Below, in pieces: positions 51,577 through 61,082 of a stretch of 64,000 nt of DNA; positions within the stretch are counted from its first letter, which is position 1; every line of letters starts with the position of its first letter. The translations under genes were made by a program, and so were the position numbers. The notes beneath the pieces are model-generated. The model was not told the origin of the DNA. It worked only from the letters and a program-made list of their open reading frames with translations, and made no database searches. The stretch is from Pinibacter soli. GTDB lineage: Bacteria; Bacteroidota; Bacteroidia; Chitinophagales; Chitinophagaceae. Location of the stretch: assembly GCF_029961145.1 (NCBI RefSeq), contig NZ_JASBRG010000007.1, positions 2,832,189-2,896,188 of the forward strand, in the 5' to 3' direction.

Positions 51577-53079
51577 TCACCTAATGAATTTCCCAATTAC
51601 AGGAAGCTTCTGAAACTCTTTCTTTTCTACTCTCAGAATAAAACCGATGTAGCCCAGAAGCAGAATGGTTCCAAACGCCATGCTTGCTATTTTGTTTGGT
51701 ACAAAGAAATAGAACAGTTGTTGTATGAAATAAAGCAGCACAACAATCACGATGTAAGCCACAAGTTTTTTCCATGCATACGGAACAGGATATTCTTTTT
51801 GTCCCCATATAAATGAAATGATCATCATGGTGCCGTAGCATATGCAGGTTGCCCACGCACAAGCTACATAGCTGAAACGCGGAACAAAGAAATAGTTGAT
51901 CAAAAGTGTAATGGCTGCACCAATGATGGTGATGTACGCCCCTGCCATGGTGCGATTGCTCAATTTGTACCAAATAGAAAGATTGTAGTAAATGCCCAGG
52001 AACATATTGGCAAGCAATAATACAGGCACTACCTTCAGGCCTTGCCACAGGACCGGGTTGCGGATAAAGTATTTCCAGATTTCCAGATAAAGCACCACTA
52101 CGAGGAACATCACACAAACCGTGATGACAAAAAACTTCATTACACGGGCATATGTTTTTTGTGCGTTGCCAGCCTCCGCCTGTTTAAAAAAGAAAGGCTC
52201 GGCACCCATTCTAAATGCCTGCACAAAAAGCGTTATCAACAAAGAAAGTTTATAGCAGGCGCTGTAAATTCCTACATCAAGCTTTTTGGCCTCCGGCGTT
52301 AATGAAGGCGACCACCAGTCAAGCATAATACGGTCGAATGTCTCATTAATTACACCACCAAAGCCAACGAGGATCAATGGTGATGAGTATTTCATCATTT
52401 CTTTCCAAAGACGGAAATCAAATTTCCATGAAAAAGAAAAAAATGTTTTCGACAGCAGTAAAAAAGTGGCAGCAGATGATATAAGGTTGGCAACAAGATA
52501 ATAAGCAACACTTGCATCCTCTCTATAAAAAATTGAAATGGGATGGTGTGGATTTGCTTTTTTAAATGCCGGTATAACAGACAGAAACAGTACAACAAAC
52601 CCTATGTTGATAAGAATGCCGGAAATACGAATTGCAGCATATTTCATGGGCCTTCCTTCAAACCTTAATTTGGCAAAGGGCAGCGTAGATAAAGTGTCGA
52701 TTGAGATGATCGCTATACTTAATGTAAAGTATTCCGGATGATTTTTTATGTTGAGCAGCGTGGCAATGCCATTTCGCCCCGCAAACATGATCAATGCAAG
52801 CGTCGCAGTAGAGATAATGATGGAAAGACAACTGGTACTGTACACCTGCCCTTTGTACTGCTCTTTCTGCATAAAACGAAAGAAAGCCGTTTCCATTCCA
52901 TAAGTAAAAATTACAGTAAAAAATGGAATCGCGGCATACATGATACTCATTTCACCGTAATCAACTCCGGTCATTATCCCGGTAAGGTATGGTGTAAGCA
53001 AATAACCTAGAAACCTTGCTGCTATGGAACTGGCGCCGTACCAGAAGGTTTGCGATGCCAGGGATTTTAGACTACTCAA
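51577..53079 (-). CDS. Polysaccharide/oligosaccharide flippase (Wzx-like, MOP superfamily)
   Basis: 500 residues with about fourteen membrane spans: LASQTFWYGASSIAARFLGYLLTPY at the start, GMETAFFRFM, GFGGVINETFDRIMLDWW (the conserved central element of this family) and FFFKQAEAG. It would move lipid-linked sugar chains across the inner membrane. No glycosyltransferase genes are adjacent, so the substrate is unknown. Confidence 0.88.
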   Translation of the reverse strand: MSSLKSLASQTFWYGASSIAARFLGYLLTPYLTGIMTGVDYGEMSIMYAAIPFFTVIFTYGMETAFFRFMQKEQYKGQVYSTSCLSIIISTATLALIMFAGRNGIATLLNIKNHPEYFTLSIAIISIDTLSTLPFAKLRFEGRPMKYAAIRISGILINIGFVVLFLSVIPAFKKANPHHPISIFYREDASVAYYLVANLISSAATFLLLSKTFFSFSWKFDFRLWKEMMKYSSPLILVGFGGVINETFDRIMLDWWSPSLTPEAKKLDVGIYSACYKLSLLITLFVQAFRMGAEPFFFKQAEAGNAQKTYARVMKFFVITVCVMFLVVVLYLEIWKYFIRNPVLWQGLKVVPVLLLANMFLGIYYNLSIWYKLSNRTMAGAYITIIGAAITLLINYFFVPRFSYVACAWATCICYGTMMIISFIWGQKEYPVPYAWKKLVAYIVIVVLLYFIQQLFYFFVPNKIASMAFGTILLLGYIGFILRVEKKEFQKLPVIGKFIR

Positions 53080-53118
53080 ATCATCTGTTGTTTTAGCAAA
53101 TTTAAAAATTCCGAACAG

Positions 53119-53220
53119 AATGCCGAGGTCGCGTCTTCACGAATGCCGTGGTTTGTGTCTCTACAAACCACCAACCAATTGGTGAATGGTTCGTGAAGAC
53201 ACGAACCACGGCATTCAGCA
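53119..53220. repeat. Composite inverted repeat with four hairpins
   Basis: Arms CGTCTTCACGAATGCCGTGG (53132-53151) and TTCGTGAAGACACGAACCACGGCATTC region (53190-53216) match in two registers, so each arm can pair two ways. Between them are two smaller stems, GGTTTGT/ACAAACC and CACCAA/TTGGTG. Confidence 0.82.
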
Positions 53221-53394
53221 TTGCCATTCAGAGCACCGAAGGTAAATATTGCCAGCGAAATGCCATTTATAAAAAAATTTAAAAAACAGGTATACATACC
53301 TGTTTACTTTGTGGAAAGTATTACCTATTTTGTATTAATTGATTACGGTCCAGCTACTTGCCTCTTTTCCATTATAGGTAGATTCTGCTAAAGA

Positions 53395-53474
53395 CAGTTG
53401 TTGGTTGATAGTTGTTGGTTGTTAGATAAGACAGCCCATTTGACCCAACACTAATAACTATCAACTAACAACTA
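53395..53474. repeat. Word-repeat inverted repeat, TTGTTAG type
   Basis: Left arm 53395-53426 (CAGTTGTTGGTTGATAGTTG and on); right arm 53446-53474 (CTATCAACTAACAACTA and on). Confidence 0.83.
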
Positions 53475-53553
53475 AATCGACTATTGCTTGCCAATTAAAG
53501 GGCGTTTATTCTCAACACATATATTGTCTAACCTTAAAAAAAACTGATCTGCC

Positions 53554-56500
53554 ATGAGAATTGCAATTACACTGGCATTACTATGCCTGCTAGTGCTTCA
53601 GCAGCATGTTGCCATTTGTCAAACACGGCTCATTACCGGTACAGTTAAAGACCCCAAAAGTGGTCCTGTGCCATTTGCCACGGTTCATCAAAAAGGAACA
53701 TCAAGATCCGCCAGCACAGATGAAAAAGGAAACTTCAGGATTGAAGTGGCCGGGAATAATCCTGTTCTGGAAATTTCGTCTTCCGGTTTTTCCACGCAGG
53801 AAATAAACCTTACGTCTGGCAATTCTTACAATGTCGTTTTACAACAAGGAGGAAATTTGTCTGAGGTTGTTGTAACGGCGCTTGGCATTACCCGCAAAGA
53901 GCGATCCATTGGGTATTCCACGCAACAAATAAGCGGCGAGAATCTTACTGTTGCCAAAGAGCAAAACGTACTCGGTTCTCTTGCAGGTAAAATTTCCGGT
54001 GTGCAACTTTCCGGATCCTCTGCCGCAAGTATGGGTGGCACCCAAAAAATCCAGCTGCGTGGCGTAAATTCAATCACAGGTGAAGGAGAACCATTGATCA
54101 TTGTAGATGGAACGCCTATTTCCAACAGCAACTATGCAGTTAAAAACGGACGTGACTATGGCGATATCGCGCAAGATATCAACCCTGACGACGTTGAATC
54201 TATCAACGTACTGAAAGGCCCTGCTGCAGCTGCTTTGTACGGACTGCGCGGCCAATACGGCGCCATTATGATCACGACAAAAAAAGGAAGCAAGAACAAA
54301 AAACCAACTGTAAACTTCAGCTCGTCCTTCACTTTGGATAAGGCTGGAAATTATATGCCGTTGCAAGACATTTACGGAGCGGGCTCCAGCTTAAATTTCC
54401 CTACCATTAATATAAACGGAGTTTCAACAAAATATGTTGATGGAACATGGGATGAAAGCTGGGGACCAAAAATGGACGGAACTCCTGTAAGACATCAATA
54501 CAGCTTCTACCCTGCCGATCCCGACTTCGGAAAAGCGACGCCGTTCGTGCCGCAGCCAGATAACATCAAACAATATTTTGAAACCGGGCACACGATCAAC
54601 AACAGCATATCATTTGCCGGAGGCGGAGAAAATACAAGCTTCCGTTTGTCTTATAACAACACCACCATCAAGGGTATTGAGCCAAACACCTGGTTAAGAA
54701 GAAATAATCTTGGCCTGAATGGAAGCATTAACGTGTTATCCAACCTAAGTATTTCTGCAAATATCAACTATGCAAATAACAGTGCTCAAAGGCCCTCGCA
54801 GGGTTACCAGGCATTGGGTTCGAGAAATATGTATCAGTGGTTCGAGCGTAACCTTGATATGAACAGACTTAAGCAGTACAAATATTCTGACGGCACATTC
54901 TATCAGTGGAACGTGAACGATCCTAATGATGACGGCATTTACGAAGACATGATACCGATCGACTGGAACAATCCTTATTTTGATGCGTACGAAAATCCTG
55001 CGCACGATTCCCGCGACAGATTGTTTGGAAATATTGGCGCGACTTACACGATTATTCCGGGCCTGCAGGTTAGCGGTTTTATAAGGCAGGATAACTACAC
55101 ACAAAACATTGATAAGCGAAATGCAGAAGGTGGCAGAGGAACACCAAGTTTTTCTATTGGGAAATATGAAAACAAAGAAAACAACTACGAGTTCCTGGCG
55201 CAGTATAATAAAGAGTTCGGCAAGTTTTCTGTTGCAGCAGCATTGGGTGGAAATATTTTGAAACAGAATTATTCTTATCTGTACCAGCAAACCGTTGGAG
55301 GGCTTGTTACTCCAGGCTTTTATAACATTTCGAATTCCCTGGAAAGACCAAACGTTGAAAATTACCTGAGAAAAAAAGAAGTGAGAAGCGCTTATGGTTC
55401 GGTAACATTGGGTTATAACAACACTTACTTTTTAGATGCGAGTCTGCGCCGAGATATTTCTTCAACGCTTCCTTCGGAAAACAATGCATACGTATATCCA
55501 TCAGTGTCTGCAAGTGTTGTCTTCAGCGAATTGCTGAAATGGCAACCGCTTTCTTATGGTAAAGCACGTTTGAGTTTTGCGCAAGCGGGAGCAGATCTGC
55601 AGCCATACAAAACAACTTCATTTTATAATCTTGGTTCACCGTACAATGGAAATTTTCCTGAGTATGTGCCTGACAGCCTTTCCAACGGATCATTGGAACC
55701 CTCTCTCTCTACGGCTTATGAAGCGGGGCTTGACCTTCGTTTTTTCAAGGACCGCTTAGGCATTAGCGCCACTTATTATCACCAGGAAAACAAGAAGGCC
55801 ATTCTTGATCTTGATATTTCCGGAGCGAGCGGTTATCAAACTTATGTGATCAATGCGGGAAATATTCAGAACAAGGGGTTGGAATTATCGCTGAATGCCA
55901 TTCCTGTAAAAACAAAAAACACAAACTGGAGCACTACTATCAACTATGCGTATAACAAGAACAAAATACTGGAGCTGTATCCAGGTTTGAATTCTTTGCT
56001 GCTCGATCAAAATACCTATGCCAGAGTAAGCATGTATTTGCTGGCAAATGTTGGCGAGCCATTCGGAACCATTATTGGCAATGGCTACAAACGCGATCCG
56101 AAAACAGGAAAGATCTTACTGGGCACAAACAACATGCCGCTGTATGAAACAGGTCATAATCTTGGTACAGCCGTTCCAAAATTCACAGGAGGATGGACGA
56201 ATACTGTGACATGGAAAAACTTTGACTTTGCAGCGAATATCGATTTTCAAAGCGGTGGAAAATTTATCAGCTGGACAAGAATGCTTGCTGTTAAAAGCGG
56301 GCAAGCTGCAGAAACTGCTGCGATGAATGATAAAGGAAAAAATATACGCGACCCACTGGCGGACGGAGGTGGTTTCAAAATAGAAGGCATTTCGGCAGCA
56401 AGCGGCCAGGACGTTACTGCCTACGTTTCTGCAAGAACTTATTACAGAAATACCATCGGCACACAAGTGTATGAAGAGTGGGTCTATGATGCTTCCTACA

Positions 56501-56739
56501 TTAGAATGAGAGAGTTGCGCCTCGGCTACACATTTGCAAAAGCTAATTATGCAAAGCTTCCATTCAGAAGCATCAACATTGCGTTCATCGCAAGAAATCC
56601 TTTCATGATATGGCAGAAGGCTCCCAAAGGTGTGAATCCTGCAGAACTGGCTACCGGCGCTTCTTCGCTGAACTGGCTGGAGACCGGACAGCTGGCTACT
56701 GTTCGTTCCTATGGTTTAAATCTTAACGTTAATTTTTAA
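53554..56739 (+). CDS. susC: SusC/RagA-type TonB-linked outer-membrane transporter
   Basis: 1,061 residues. Signal peptide RIAITLALLCLLVLQQHVAICQ, a carboxypeptidase-regulatory-like domain (RLITGTVKDPKSGPVPFATV, residues 25-100), TonB-box-like VVVTALGITRKERSIG, plug domain (LRGVNSITGEGEPLIIVDGTPI..ESINVLKGPAAAALYG) and a C-terminal beta barrel ending in LNLNVNF. With SusD it forms a bivalve pump for oligomers across the outer membrane. Uptake is powered by TonB. The symbol is a family label; substrate not readable. Confidence 0.94.
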   Translation: MRIAITLALLCLLVLQQHVAICQTRLITGTVKDPKSGPVPFATVHQKGTSRSASTDEKGNFRIEVAGNNPVLEISSSGFSTQEINLTSGNSYNVVLQQGGNLSEVVVTALGITRKERSIGYSTQQISGENLTVAKEQNVLGSLAGKISGVQLSGSSAASMGGTQKIQLRGVNSITGEGEPLIIVDGTPISNSNYAVKNGRDYGDIAQDINPDDVESINVLKGPAAAALYGLRGQYGAIMITTKKGSKNKKPTVNFSSSFTLDKAGNYMPLQDIYGAGSSLNFPTININGVSTKYVDGTWDESWGPKMDGTPVRHQYSFYPADPDFGKATPFVPQPDNIKQYFETGHTINNSISFAGGGENTSFRLSYNNTTIKGIEPNTWLRRNNLGLNGSINVLSNLSISANINYANNSAQRPSQGYQALGSRNMYQWFERNLDMNRLKQYKYSDGTFYQWNVNDPNDDGIYEDMIPIDWNNPYFDAYENPAHDSRDRLFGNIGATYTIIPGLQVSGFIRQDNYTQNIDKRNAEGGRGTPSFSIGKYENKENNYEFLAQYNKEFGKFSVAAALGGNILKQNYSYLYQQTVGGLVTPGFYNISNSLERPNVENYLRKKEVRSAYGSVTLGYNNTYFLDASLRRDISSTLPSENNAYVYPSVSASVVFSELLKWQPLSYGKARLSFAQAGADLQPYKTTSFYNLGSPYNGNFPEYVPDSLSNGSLEPSLSTAYEAGLDLRFFKDRLGISATYYHQENKKAILDLDISGASGYQTYVINAGNIQNKGLELSLNAIPVKTKNTNWSTTINYAYNKNKILELYPGLNSLLLDQNTYARVSMYLLANVGEPFGTIIGNGYKRDPKTGKILLGTNNMPLYETGHNLGTAVPKFTGGWTNTVTWKNFDFAANIDFQSGGKFISWTRMLAVKSGQAAETAAMNDKGKNIRDPLADGGGFKIEGISAASGQDVTAYVSARTYYRNTIGTQVYEEWVYDASYIRMRELRLGYTFAKANYAKLPFRSINIAFIARNPFMIWQKAPKGVNPAELATGASSLNWLETGQLATVRSYGLNLNVNF

Positions 56740-56749
56740 ACAGCACATC

Positions 56750-58249
56750 ATGAAAAACTATTTAATCTATATACTTTTCTTCACAGCCCTAAGTGTAATA
56801 CAATCGGGTTGTACCAAATTTTCGGATGATATCAATGTCAATCCCAATGCTCCCACCAATGCTTCCAATGCTCAGTTGTTAACTTATGCCATCAATCACT
56901 TAACCGATGAAATTGAATCATCTTATGGCATGCTGTATTCGCAACATTGGTCCGAACTTCCTTACACAGACAACTCGCGATACACAGTGGTGAGTTTTGA
57001 TTTTTATGACATCTATTCAGAACCGCTGGAGAATCTGTATACCATTCTTAACGCGAAAAGCTACAACGTGAACGAAGGTTCTGAGGCAAATCAAAAAGCG
57101 GTTGCCAGAATTTTGAAGGCTTATTATTTCTGGCAAATGACAGACAGATGGGGCGATATTCCTTACACCAAGGCATTGAAAGGAAAAGACAATCTTACTC
57201 CTACTTACGATAAGCAGCAGGATATTTATAATGATCTGTTTAAAGAATTAAAAGAAGCGGCTGCGCAAATTGACAACGGCAATGCCGTAACAGGCGATGT
57301 TTTGTATGATGGAGCCATGAATAAATGGCGAATGTTTGCCAACTCTATACGCATGATCATGGCGCTGCGATTATCCAAAGTTGACGCAACAACAGGCAAG
57401 GCCCAATTTAACGATGCAATGCAGGCAGGGGTGTTTACTGACAACAGTCAGAATGCTGTGTATGCCCATTTGCCGGAGGCGAATTATGAGAACTACTGGT
57501 ATTATGTGGATGTAGTGCAAAACCGCAAATGGTATTGGACAAGCGCCACATTGGTTAACTATATGAAGCCGCTTAACGATCCACGCCTGCCAACATTTGC
57601 AGAAAAGAACAGCCATGGAGATTATGCCGGTGTTCCTTATGGCCTCGACGGAGATGCGATTGCACTTATTAAAACCGCAGATGTATCATATACAGGATTG
57701 CATATTCGCGCACAAAATGCACCAACATTCATTGTCACTTATGCGGAACTCTTGTTTGCAGAGGCAGAAGCTGCAAAGATTGGCTGGATCAGCGGAGGTG
57801 ATGCCAATGCCGCCACCTATTACAACAAAGCGATCGAAGCTTCTGTAAGGCAATGGAACAGGAGCTATTTGAAGGAATATAATCCAAGCGGCAATCCACC
57901 GGAAAAGAACTATAACCCTGCCGATAAAGGCGACACTACCGGCCTTGGTGCATTGATGGCGCAACCTTCTGTGAAATACAATGCAACAGATGCACTCAAA
58001 CAAATCGGTTATCAAAAATGGGTGCACCTCTATACAAATGGATATGAAGCCTGGGCCGAATGGAGAAGAACCGGTTATCCAACTTTGTCGCCCGCGCCTA
58101 ACAACAACAACATTGCCATTCCACGCAGGCAAGCTTATCCAACCACTGAGCAAACCATCAACGGCACTAATTATAAAGCTGCCGTTGCACAACAATCCGG
58201 CTTAAATGGCAAAGATGATTTGACTGGCAAGGTTTGGTGGGACAAGTAG
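56750..58249 (+). CDS. susD: SusD/RagB-family nutrient-binding lipoprotein
   Basis: 499 residues, lipobox QSGC (Cys21). SusD-like_2 pattern: NVNPNAPTNASNAQLLTYAINHLTDE at the start, AYYFWQMTDRWGDIPYTKALKG, PTFIVTYAELLFAEAEAAKIGW and C-terminal WAEWRRTGYP. It forms the lid of the SusC pore encoded 11 bases upstream. No glycoside hydrolase or sensor gene is next to the pair, so glycan or peptide use cannot be told. The SusD-like_2 group is common for non-starch substrates. Confidence 0.92.
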   Translation: MKNYLIYILFFTALSVIQSGCTKFSDDINVNPNAPTNASNAQLLTYAINHLTDEIESSYGMLYSQHWSELPYTDNSRYTVVSFDFYDIYSEPLENLYTILNAKSYNVNEGSEANQKAVARILKAYYFWQMTDRWGDIPYTKALKGKDNLTPTYDKQQDIYNDLFKELKEAAAQIDNGNAVTGDVLYDGAMNKWRMFANSIRMIMALRLSKVDATTGKAQFNDAMQAGVFTDNSQNAVYAHLPEANYENYWYYVDVVQNRKWYWTSATLVNYMKPLNDPRLPTFAEKNSHGDYAGVPYGLDGDAIALIKTADVSYTGLHIRAQNAPTFIVTYAELLFAEAEAAKIGWISGGDANAATYYNKAIEASVRQWNRSYLKEYNPSGNPPEKNYNPADKGDTTGLGALMAQPSVKYNATDALKQIGYQKWVHLYTNGYEAWAEWRRTGYPTLSPAPNNNNIAIPRRQAYPTTEQTINGTNYKAAVAQQSGLNGKDDLTGKVWWDK

Positions 58250-58272
58250 CGGGGAATTAATAATTAAAAATA

Positions 58273-58310
58273 AATAGGGTTACATTCCTTACAGGATGTA
58301 ACCCTATTTT
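58273..58310 (+). terminator. Terminator of the susC-susD operon
   Basis: Stem AATAGGGTTACATTCC / GGATGTAACCCTATT with one bulge and loop TTACA, ending in TTTT. Confidence 0.87.
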
Positions 58311-58378
58311 AGAAACAGATGATTAGTTTATATCAGCGAGGCCCTAGCACAAAGCCATCTTCATGAGGCTACTCTAAC

Positions 58379-58406
58379 GAATTTCGTACATCGTACTTCG
58401 TACACA
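58379..58406. repeat. CGTACTTCGTACA short repeat
   Basis: Units TTCGTACATCGTACTTCGTACA near the convergent ends of susD and ruvB; no second arm recognised. Confidence 0.5.
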
Positions 58407-58430
58407 ATTACACTCAAGAAGTTATTGATT

Positions 58431-59462
58431 TTAAAACAGCATTTGGTCATTCGCGCCCCGGGACGGCTTCTTACCCAAATGCTCATACGCTTTGGCGGTT
58501 ACTTCGCGGCCGCGCGGCGTTCTCTGAATGAAGCCTTCCTGGATTAAGAATGGTTCGTACACTTCTTCGAGGGTGCCGGGCTCTTCGCCAACAGCAGTGG
58601 CGATAGTGGAGATGCCGACAGGACCACCTTTGAATTTTTCAATGATCGTGTTGAGGATGCGATTGTCCATATCATCTAAACCGTATTCATCTACATTCAG
58701 AGCTTTCAATGCATGTTGCGTAATACCCAGATCAATTTGTCCATCGTTTAACACTTGCGCAAAATCACGCACACGTCGAAGCAGCCCATTGGCGATACGA
58801 GGTGTGCCGCGGCTTCTGCGTGCTATTTCCCCAGCAGCATCAGATGTGATGGCCGTATTTAAAATACCGGCAGCTCGTTCGATGATTTTCTTAAGCGTTG
58901 CCGCATTATAATATTCAAGTCTTGATTTAATGGCAAACCTTGACAATAAAGGAGCAGTTAGCAAACCGCTTCTTGTAGTGGCACCAATCAATGTAAAAGG
59001 ATTCAACGTAAGTTGTATACTTCTTGCGTTGGGGCCGCTATCGATCATAATATCGATGCGGTAGTCTTCCATTGCAGCATACAAATATTCTTCCACAACA
59101 GTGCTCAAACGATGTATCTCATCAATAAACAAAACATCGTTTGGCTCGAGGTTAGTAAGCAATCCGGCAAGATCGCCCGGCTTTTCAATTACAGGTCCGG
59201 ATGTCTCTTTAATGTTTACTCCCAATTCATTCGCCACAATCCTCGACAATGTTGTTTTACCCAATCCCGGAGGGCCGTGAAACAACACGTGGTCCAATGC
59301 CTCACCGCGTATTTTGGCGGCTTTGATGAAGATCTTGAGATTTTCAATTGCCTGCGGCTGACCCGAAAATTCGGCAATCTGCTTCGGCCTTATATTGTTC
59401 TCAAACTCTTTCTCGGCAGCGGACAGCTGCGATTTATCGTTATTTAAAATGGGATTTGACAT
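58431..59462 (-). CDS. ruvB: Holliday junction branch-migration helicase RuvB
   Basis: 343 residues, AAA+ motor that drives branch migration with RuvA. Walker [20 protein letters not shown], Walker [10 protein letters not shown], sensor 1 [10 protein letters not shown], arginine-finger region [13 protein letters not shown] and the C-terminal winged helix with [20 protein letters not shown]. Length agrees with the family (about 336-345). A promoter-like box lies 5 bases from the ATG. Confidence 0.97.
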   Translation of the reverse strand: MSNPILNNDKSQLSAAEKEFENNIRPKQIAEFSGQPQAIENLKIFIKAAKIRGEALDHVLFHGPPGLGKTTLSRIVANELGVNIKETSGPVIEKPGDLAGLLTNLEPNDVLFIDEIHRLSTVVEEYLYAAMEDYRIDIMIDSGPNARSIQLTLNPFTLIGATTRSGLLTAPLLSRFAIKSRLEYYNAATLKKIIERAAGILNTAITSDAAGEIARRSRGTPRIANGLLRRVRDFAQVLNDGQIDLGITQHALKALNVDEYGLDDMDNRILNTIIEKFKGGPVGISTIATAVGEEPGTLEEVYEPFLIQEGFIQRTPRGREVTAKAYEHLGKKPSRGANDQMLF

Positions 59463-59467
59463 TGATG

Positions 59468-59475
59468 CAAATATA
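59468..59475 (-). promoter_or_regulatory. Candidate -7 box TATATTTG abutting the ruvB start
   Basis: Minus-strand TAnnTTTG word 5 bases from the ruvB ATG; transcription would start at about the start codon. No -33 element seen. Confidence 0.45.
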
Positions 59476-59526
59476 GATCGATTTGGGATTAGGGATCGGA
59501 AATTTGAGATTTTAGATTTGATGGCT

Positions 59527-59561
59527 CACAGATGACGCAGATTAGACTGATTTGCACGGAT
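59527..59561. repeat. Dispersed 35-bp repeat (CACAGATGACGC type), copy 2
   Basis: 35-base block matching the copy near 8842-8876 at 32 positions; same strand. Confidence 0.75.
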
Positions 59562-59620
59562 GTTTGAATGAAGATACTAGCAGACTCAAACTAGTGAAAC
59601 TCACCAGAACTCAAAATAAA

Positions 59621-59683
59621 GAGGCTTCGACGAACCGCGACTGACATCAAAAACCAGTGTCAGGCTAAGCTTGCCGAAGCCTC
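59621..59683 (-). terminator. Terminator of the DUF937-OmpA gene
   Basis: Two stacked stems GAGGCTTCG / CGAAGCCTC and CTGACA / TGTCAG; on the minus strand it is followed by a TTTATTTTG tract, downstream of the OmpA gene stop. Confidence 0.72.
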
Positions 59684-59760
59684 GTTAAACATATTGAATG
59701 ACGTCAATTACTTCGAACATCGACACCAATCTCAAATATCAAATTTCAAATCTCTAATCA

Positions 59761-60972
59761 TTATTTCTCCCTCACACTTACAGATATGTGCCTATCCATC
59801 TTTCTTTCCTCGTCCGAAGCATCAGCAGCGGCTTTCGCATACATTGATCCATAGCCTTCTCCGCCCAGCAGTTGGGCACCTTTTGCACCCGCAGCTTTAA
59901 TAGCATCCGAAGTGGATTTTGCCCTGTCGGTAGACAATTTCATGTTTGCAGTGCTGTCGCCTGTCTTATCAGTATAACCACCAATTTTGATTTTCACTTT
60001 TGGATAAGCTTTTAAAATAGCGGCGATGTTGTTGATCTGCTTTTGGCTCTCAGGAGTAATTTTTGCGCTCCCTGTTTCAAAGTTCAGGTCGTCAAAATCG
60101 AACCAAACATCTTTGCCTGGTTGCGAATTCGGATCATTGAGGAAGGCAACCAATTTATCTTCTATACCACCTTTCCATGCGTCCAGTTCAGTACCATCAG
60201 GCAACTTTACTTTTAGTGATTCTCGTGCAGGAGGCATCACGACAGTAGTGGTTGTATCTGGTTTCACAACATTTGTTGTGTCAGGCGGCGGAGGCGGAGG
60301 CGGTACATTTTTGTTACAACCGCGCATCAGGTACCATAACAATGCTATCAACACGATAGCAATCAATAACCACAGCAACCAGTTAGTGCCGGATTTTTCA
60401 GTAGGCGGCAAACTCGCATTGTAAGTAGTATCGGCCGGCCTCATCGTTTTACCAAGAGTTGGTAGTGTGAACCCTGCAGGTAATGCATTCATTATATCCT
60501 GTTTTTGCGAACCGAGCCAATTCGTAAGACCACTTGCGGACAGATTATTACTCGTTGCTTCCCTGCCGATAAACCCCAATGCTATCGGAGCGATGGCGCT
60601 CATAATGGTTGTGGCGGTAGATGATTTTATGCCGGAAAAATTGGAGATAAGATTTCCGATCACACCGCTGTTATTTCCAAATATGCTGGTTATAAATGAA
60701 GATCCCGTGCTAAGCAAACTGCTTCCAGCGCCAGAGAAAAGATTTTCCGGCGCCTCCGGCATCCCGGAAGCAGCCGCCTGTTTGGCCGCATTTAAAAGGT
60801 TGCTGCCACCATCGGCCTGCGCATTGCCTATAATGCCGGCTAATATTGCGGGTATACCTGCATTTACGGCTTTGCTCACCGCAACATTGTTTTCTCCCAA
60901 TAGCCCGGCGGCTTTACTTATAAAGTCGCTGTGAAAATAGTTTTTTACTGAATCGAGAAGACTGAATGCCAT
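59761..60972 (-). CDS. DUF937 domain fused to OmpA-type peptidoglycan-binding domain
   Basis: 403 residues. DUF937 covers residues about 1-160 (NAGIPAILAGIIGNAQADGGSNL, SIFGNNSGVIGNLISNFSG). A membrane span (WLLWLLIAIVLIALLWYLMRG near 200) and a Pro/Thr linker (VPPPPPPPDTTNV) lead to an OmpA_C domain with NFETGSAKITPESQKQINNIAAILKAYP and GGYTDKTGDSTANMKLSTDRA, ending in DRHISVSVREK. With no signal peptide before the span, DUF937 should lie inside and OmpA in the periplasm. Possible tether of the inner membrane to the wall. Confidence 0.88.
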   Translation of the reverse strand: MAFSLLDSVKNYFHSDFISKAAGLLGENNVAVSKAVNAGIPAILAGIIGNAQADGGSNLLNAAKQAAASGMPEAPENLFSGAGSSLLSTGSSFITSIFGNNSGVIGNLISNFSGIKSSTATTIMSAIAPIALGFIGREATSNNLSASGLTNWLGSQKQDIMNALPAGFTLPTLGKTMRPADTTYNASLPPTEKSGTNWLLWLLIAIVLIALLWYLMRGCNKNVPPPPPPPDTTNVVKPDTTTTVVMPPARESLKVKLPDGTELDAWKGGIEDKLVAFLNDPNSQPGKDVWFDFDDLNFETGSAKITPESQKQINNIAAILKAYPKVKIKIGGYTDKTGDSTANMKLSTDRAKSTSDAIKAAGAKGAQLLGGEGYGSMYAKAAADASDEERKMDRHISVSVREK

Positions 60973-61082
60973 GATGTTGTTTTTTTAATTTTAAGAAATG
61001 AGATCAAAATAGCTACAGGACAAAGTCTTCGAAGGGAGGACAGTGTAAACGAAGTAGAACAAATTAATGAGATAAGAGTTCA

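Larger units (their letters stand above)
53080..53553. other. 474-bp gene-free region with stacked hairpins before susC
   Basis: Divergent gap between the flippase (minus) and susC (plus). It holds the complex hairpin array 53119-53220 and the TTGTTAG-type repeat 53395-53474. A 73-codon frame across it is not considered coding. No clear promoter found. Confidence 0.7.
59480..59763. repeat. Word-repeat inverted repeat with inserted repeat and hairpin
   Basis: Left arm 59480-59521 (AAATTTGAGATTTTAGATTTG and on); right arm 59727-59763 (CCAATCTCAAATATC, then AAATTTCAAATCTCTAATC). The loop contains the 35-bp dispersed repeat, copy 2, and the hairpin at 59621-59683. Confidence 0.82.

Noticed and set aside
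53076-53297. 73-codon minus-strand frame before susC
   Set aside because: Runs through the composite hairpin array; no conserved pattern or ribosome site.
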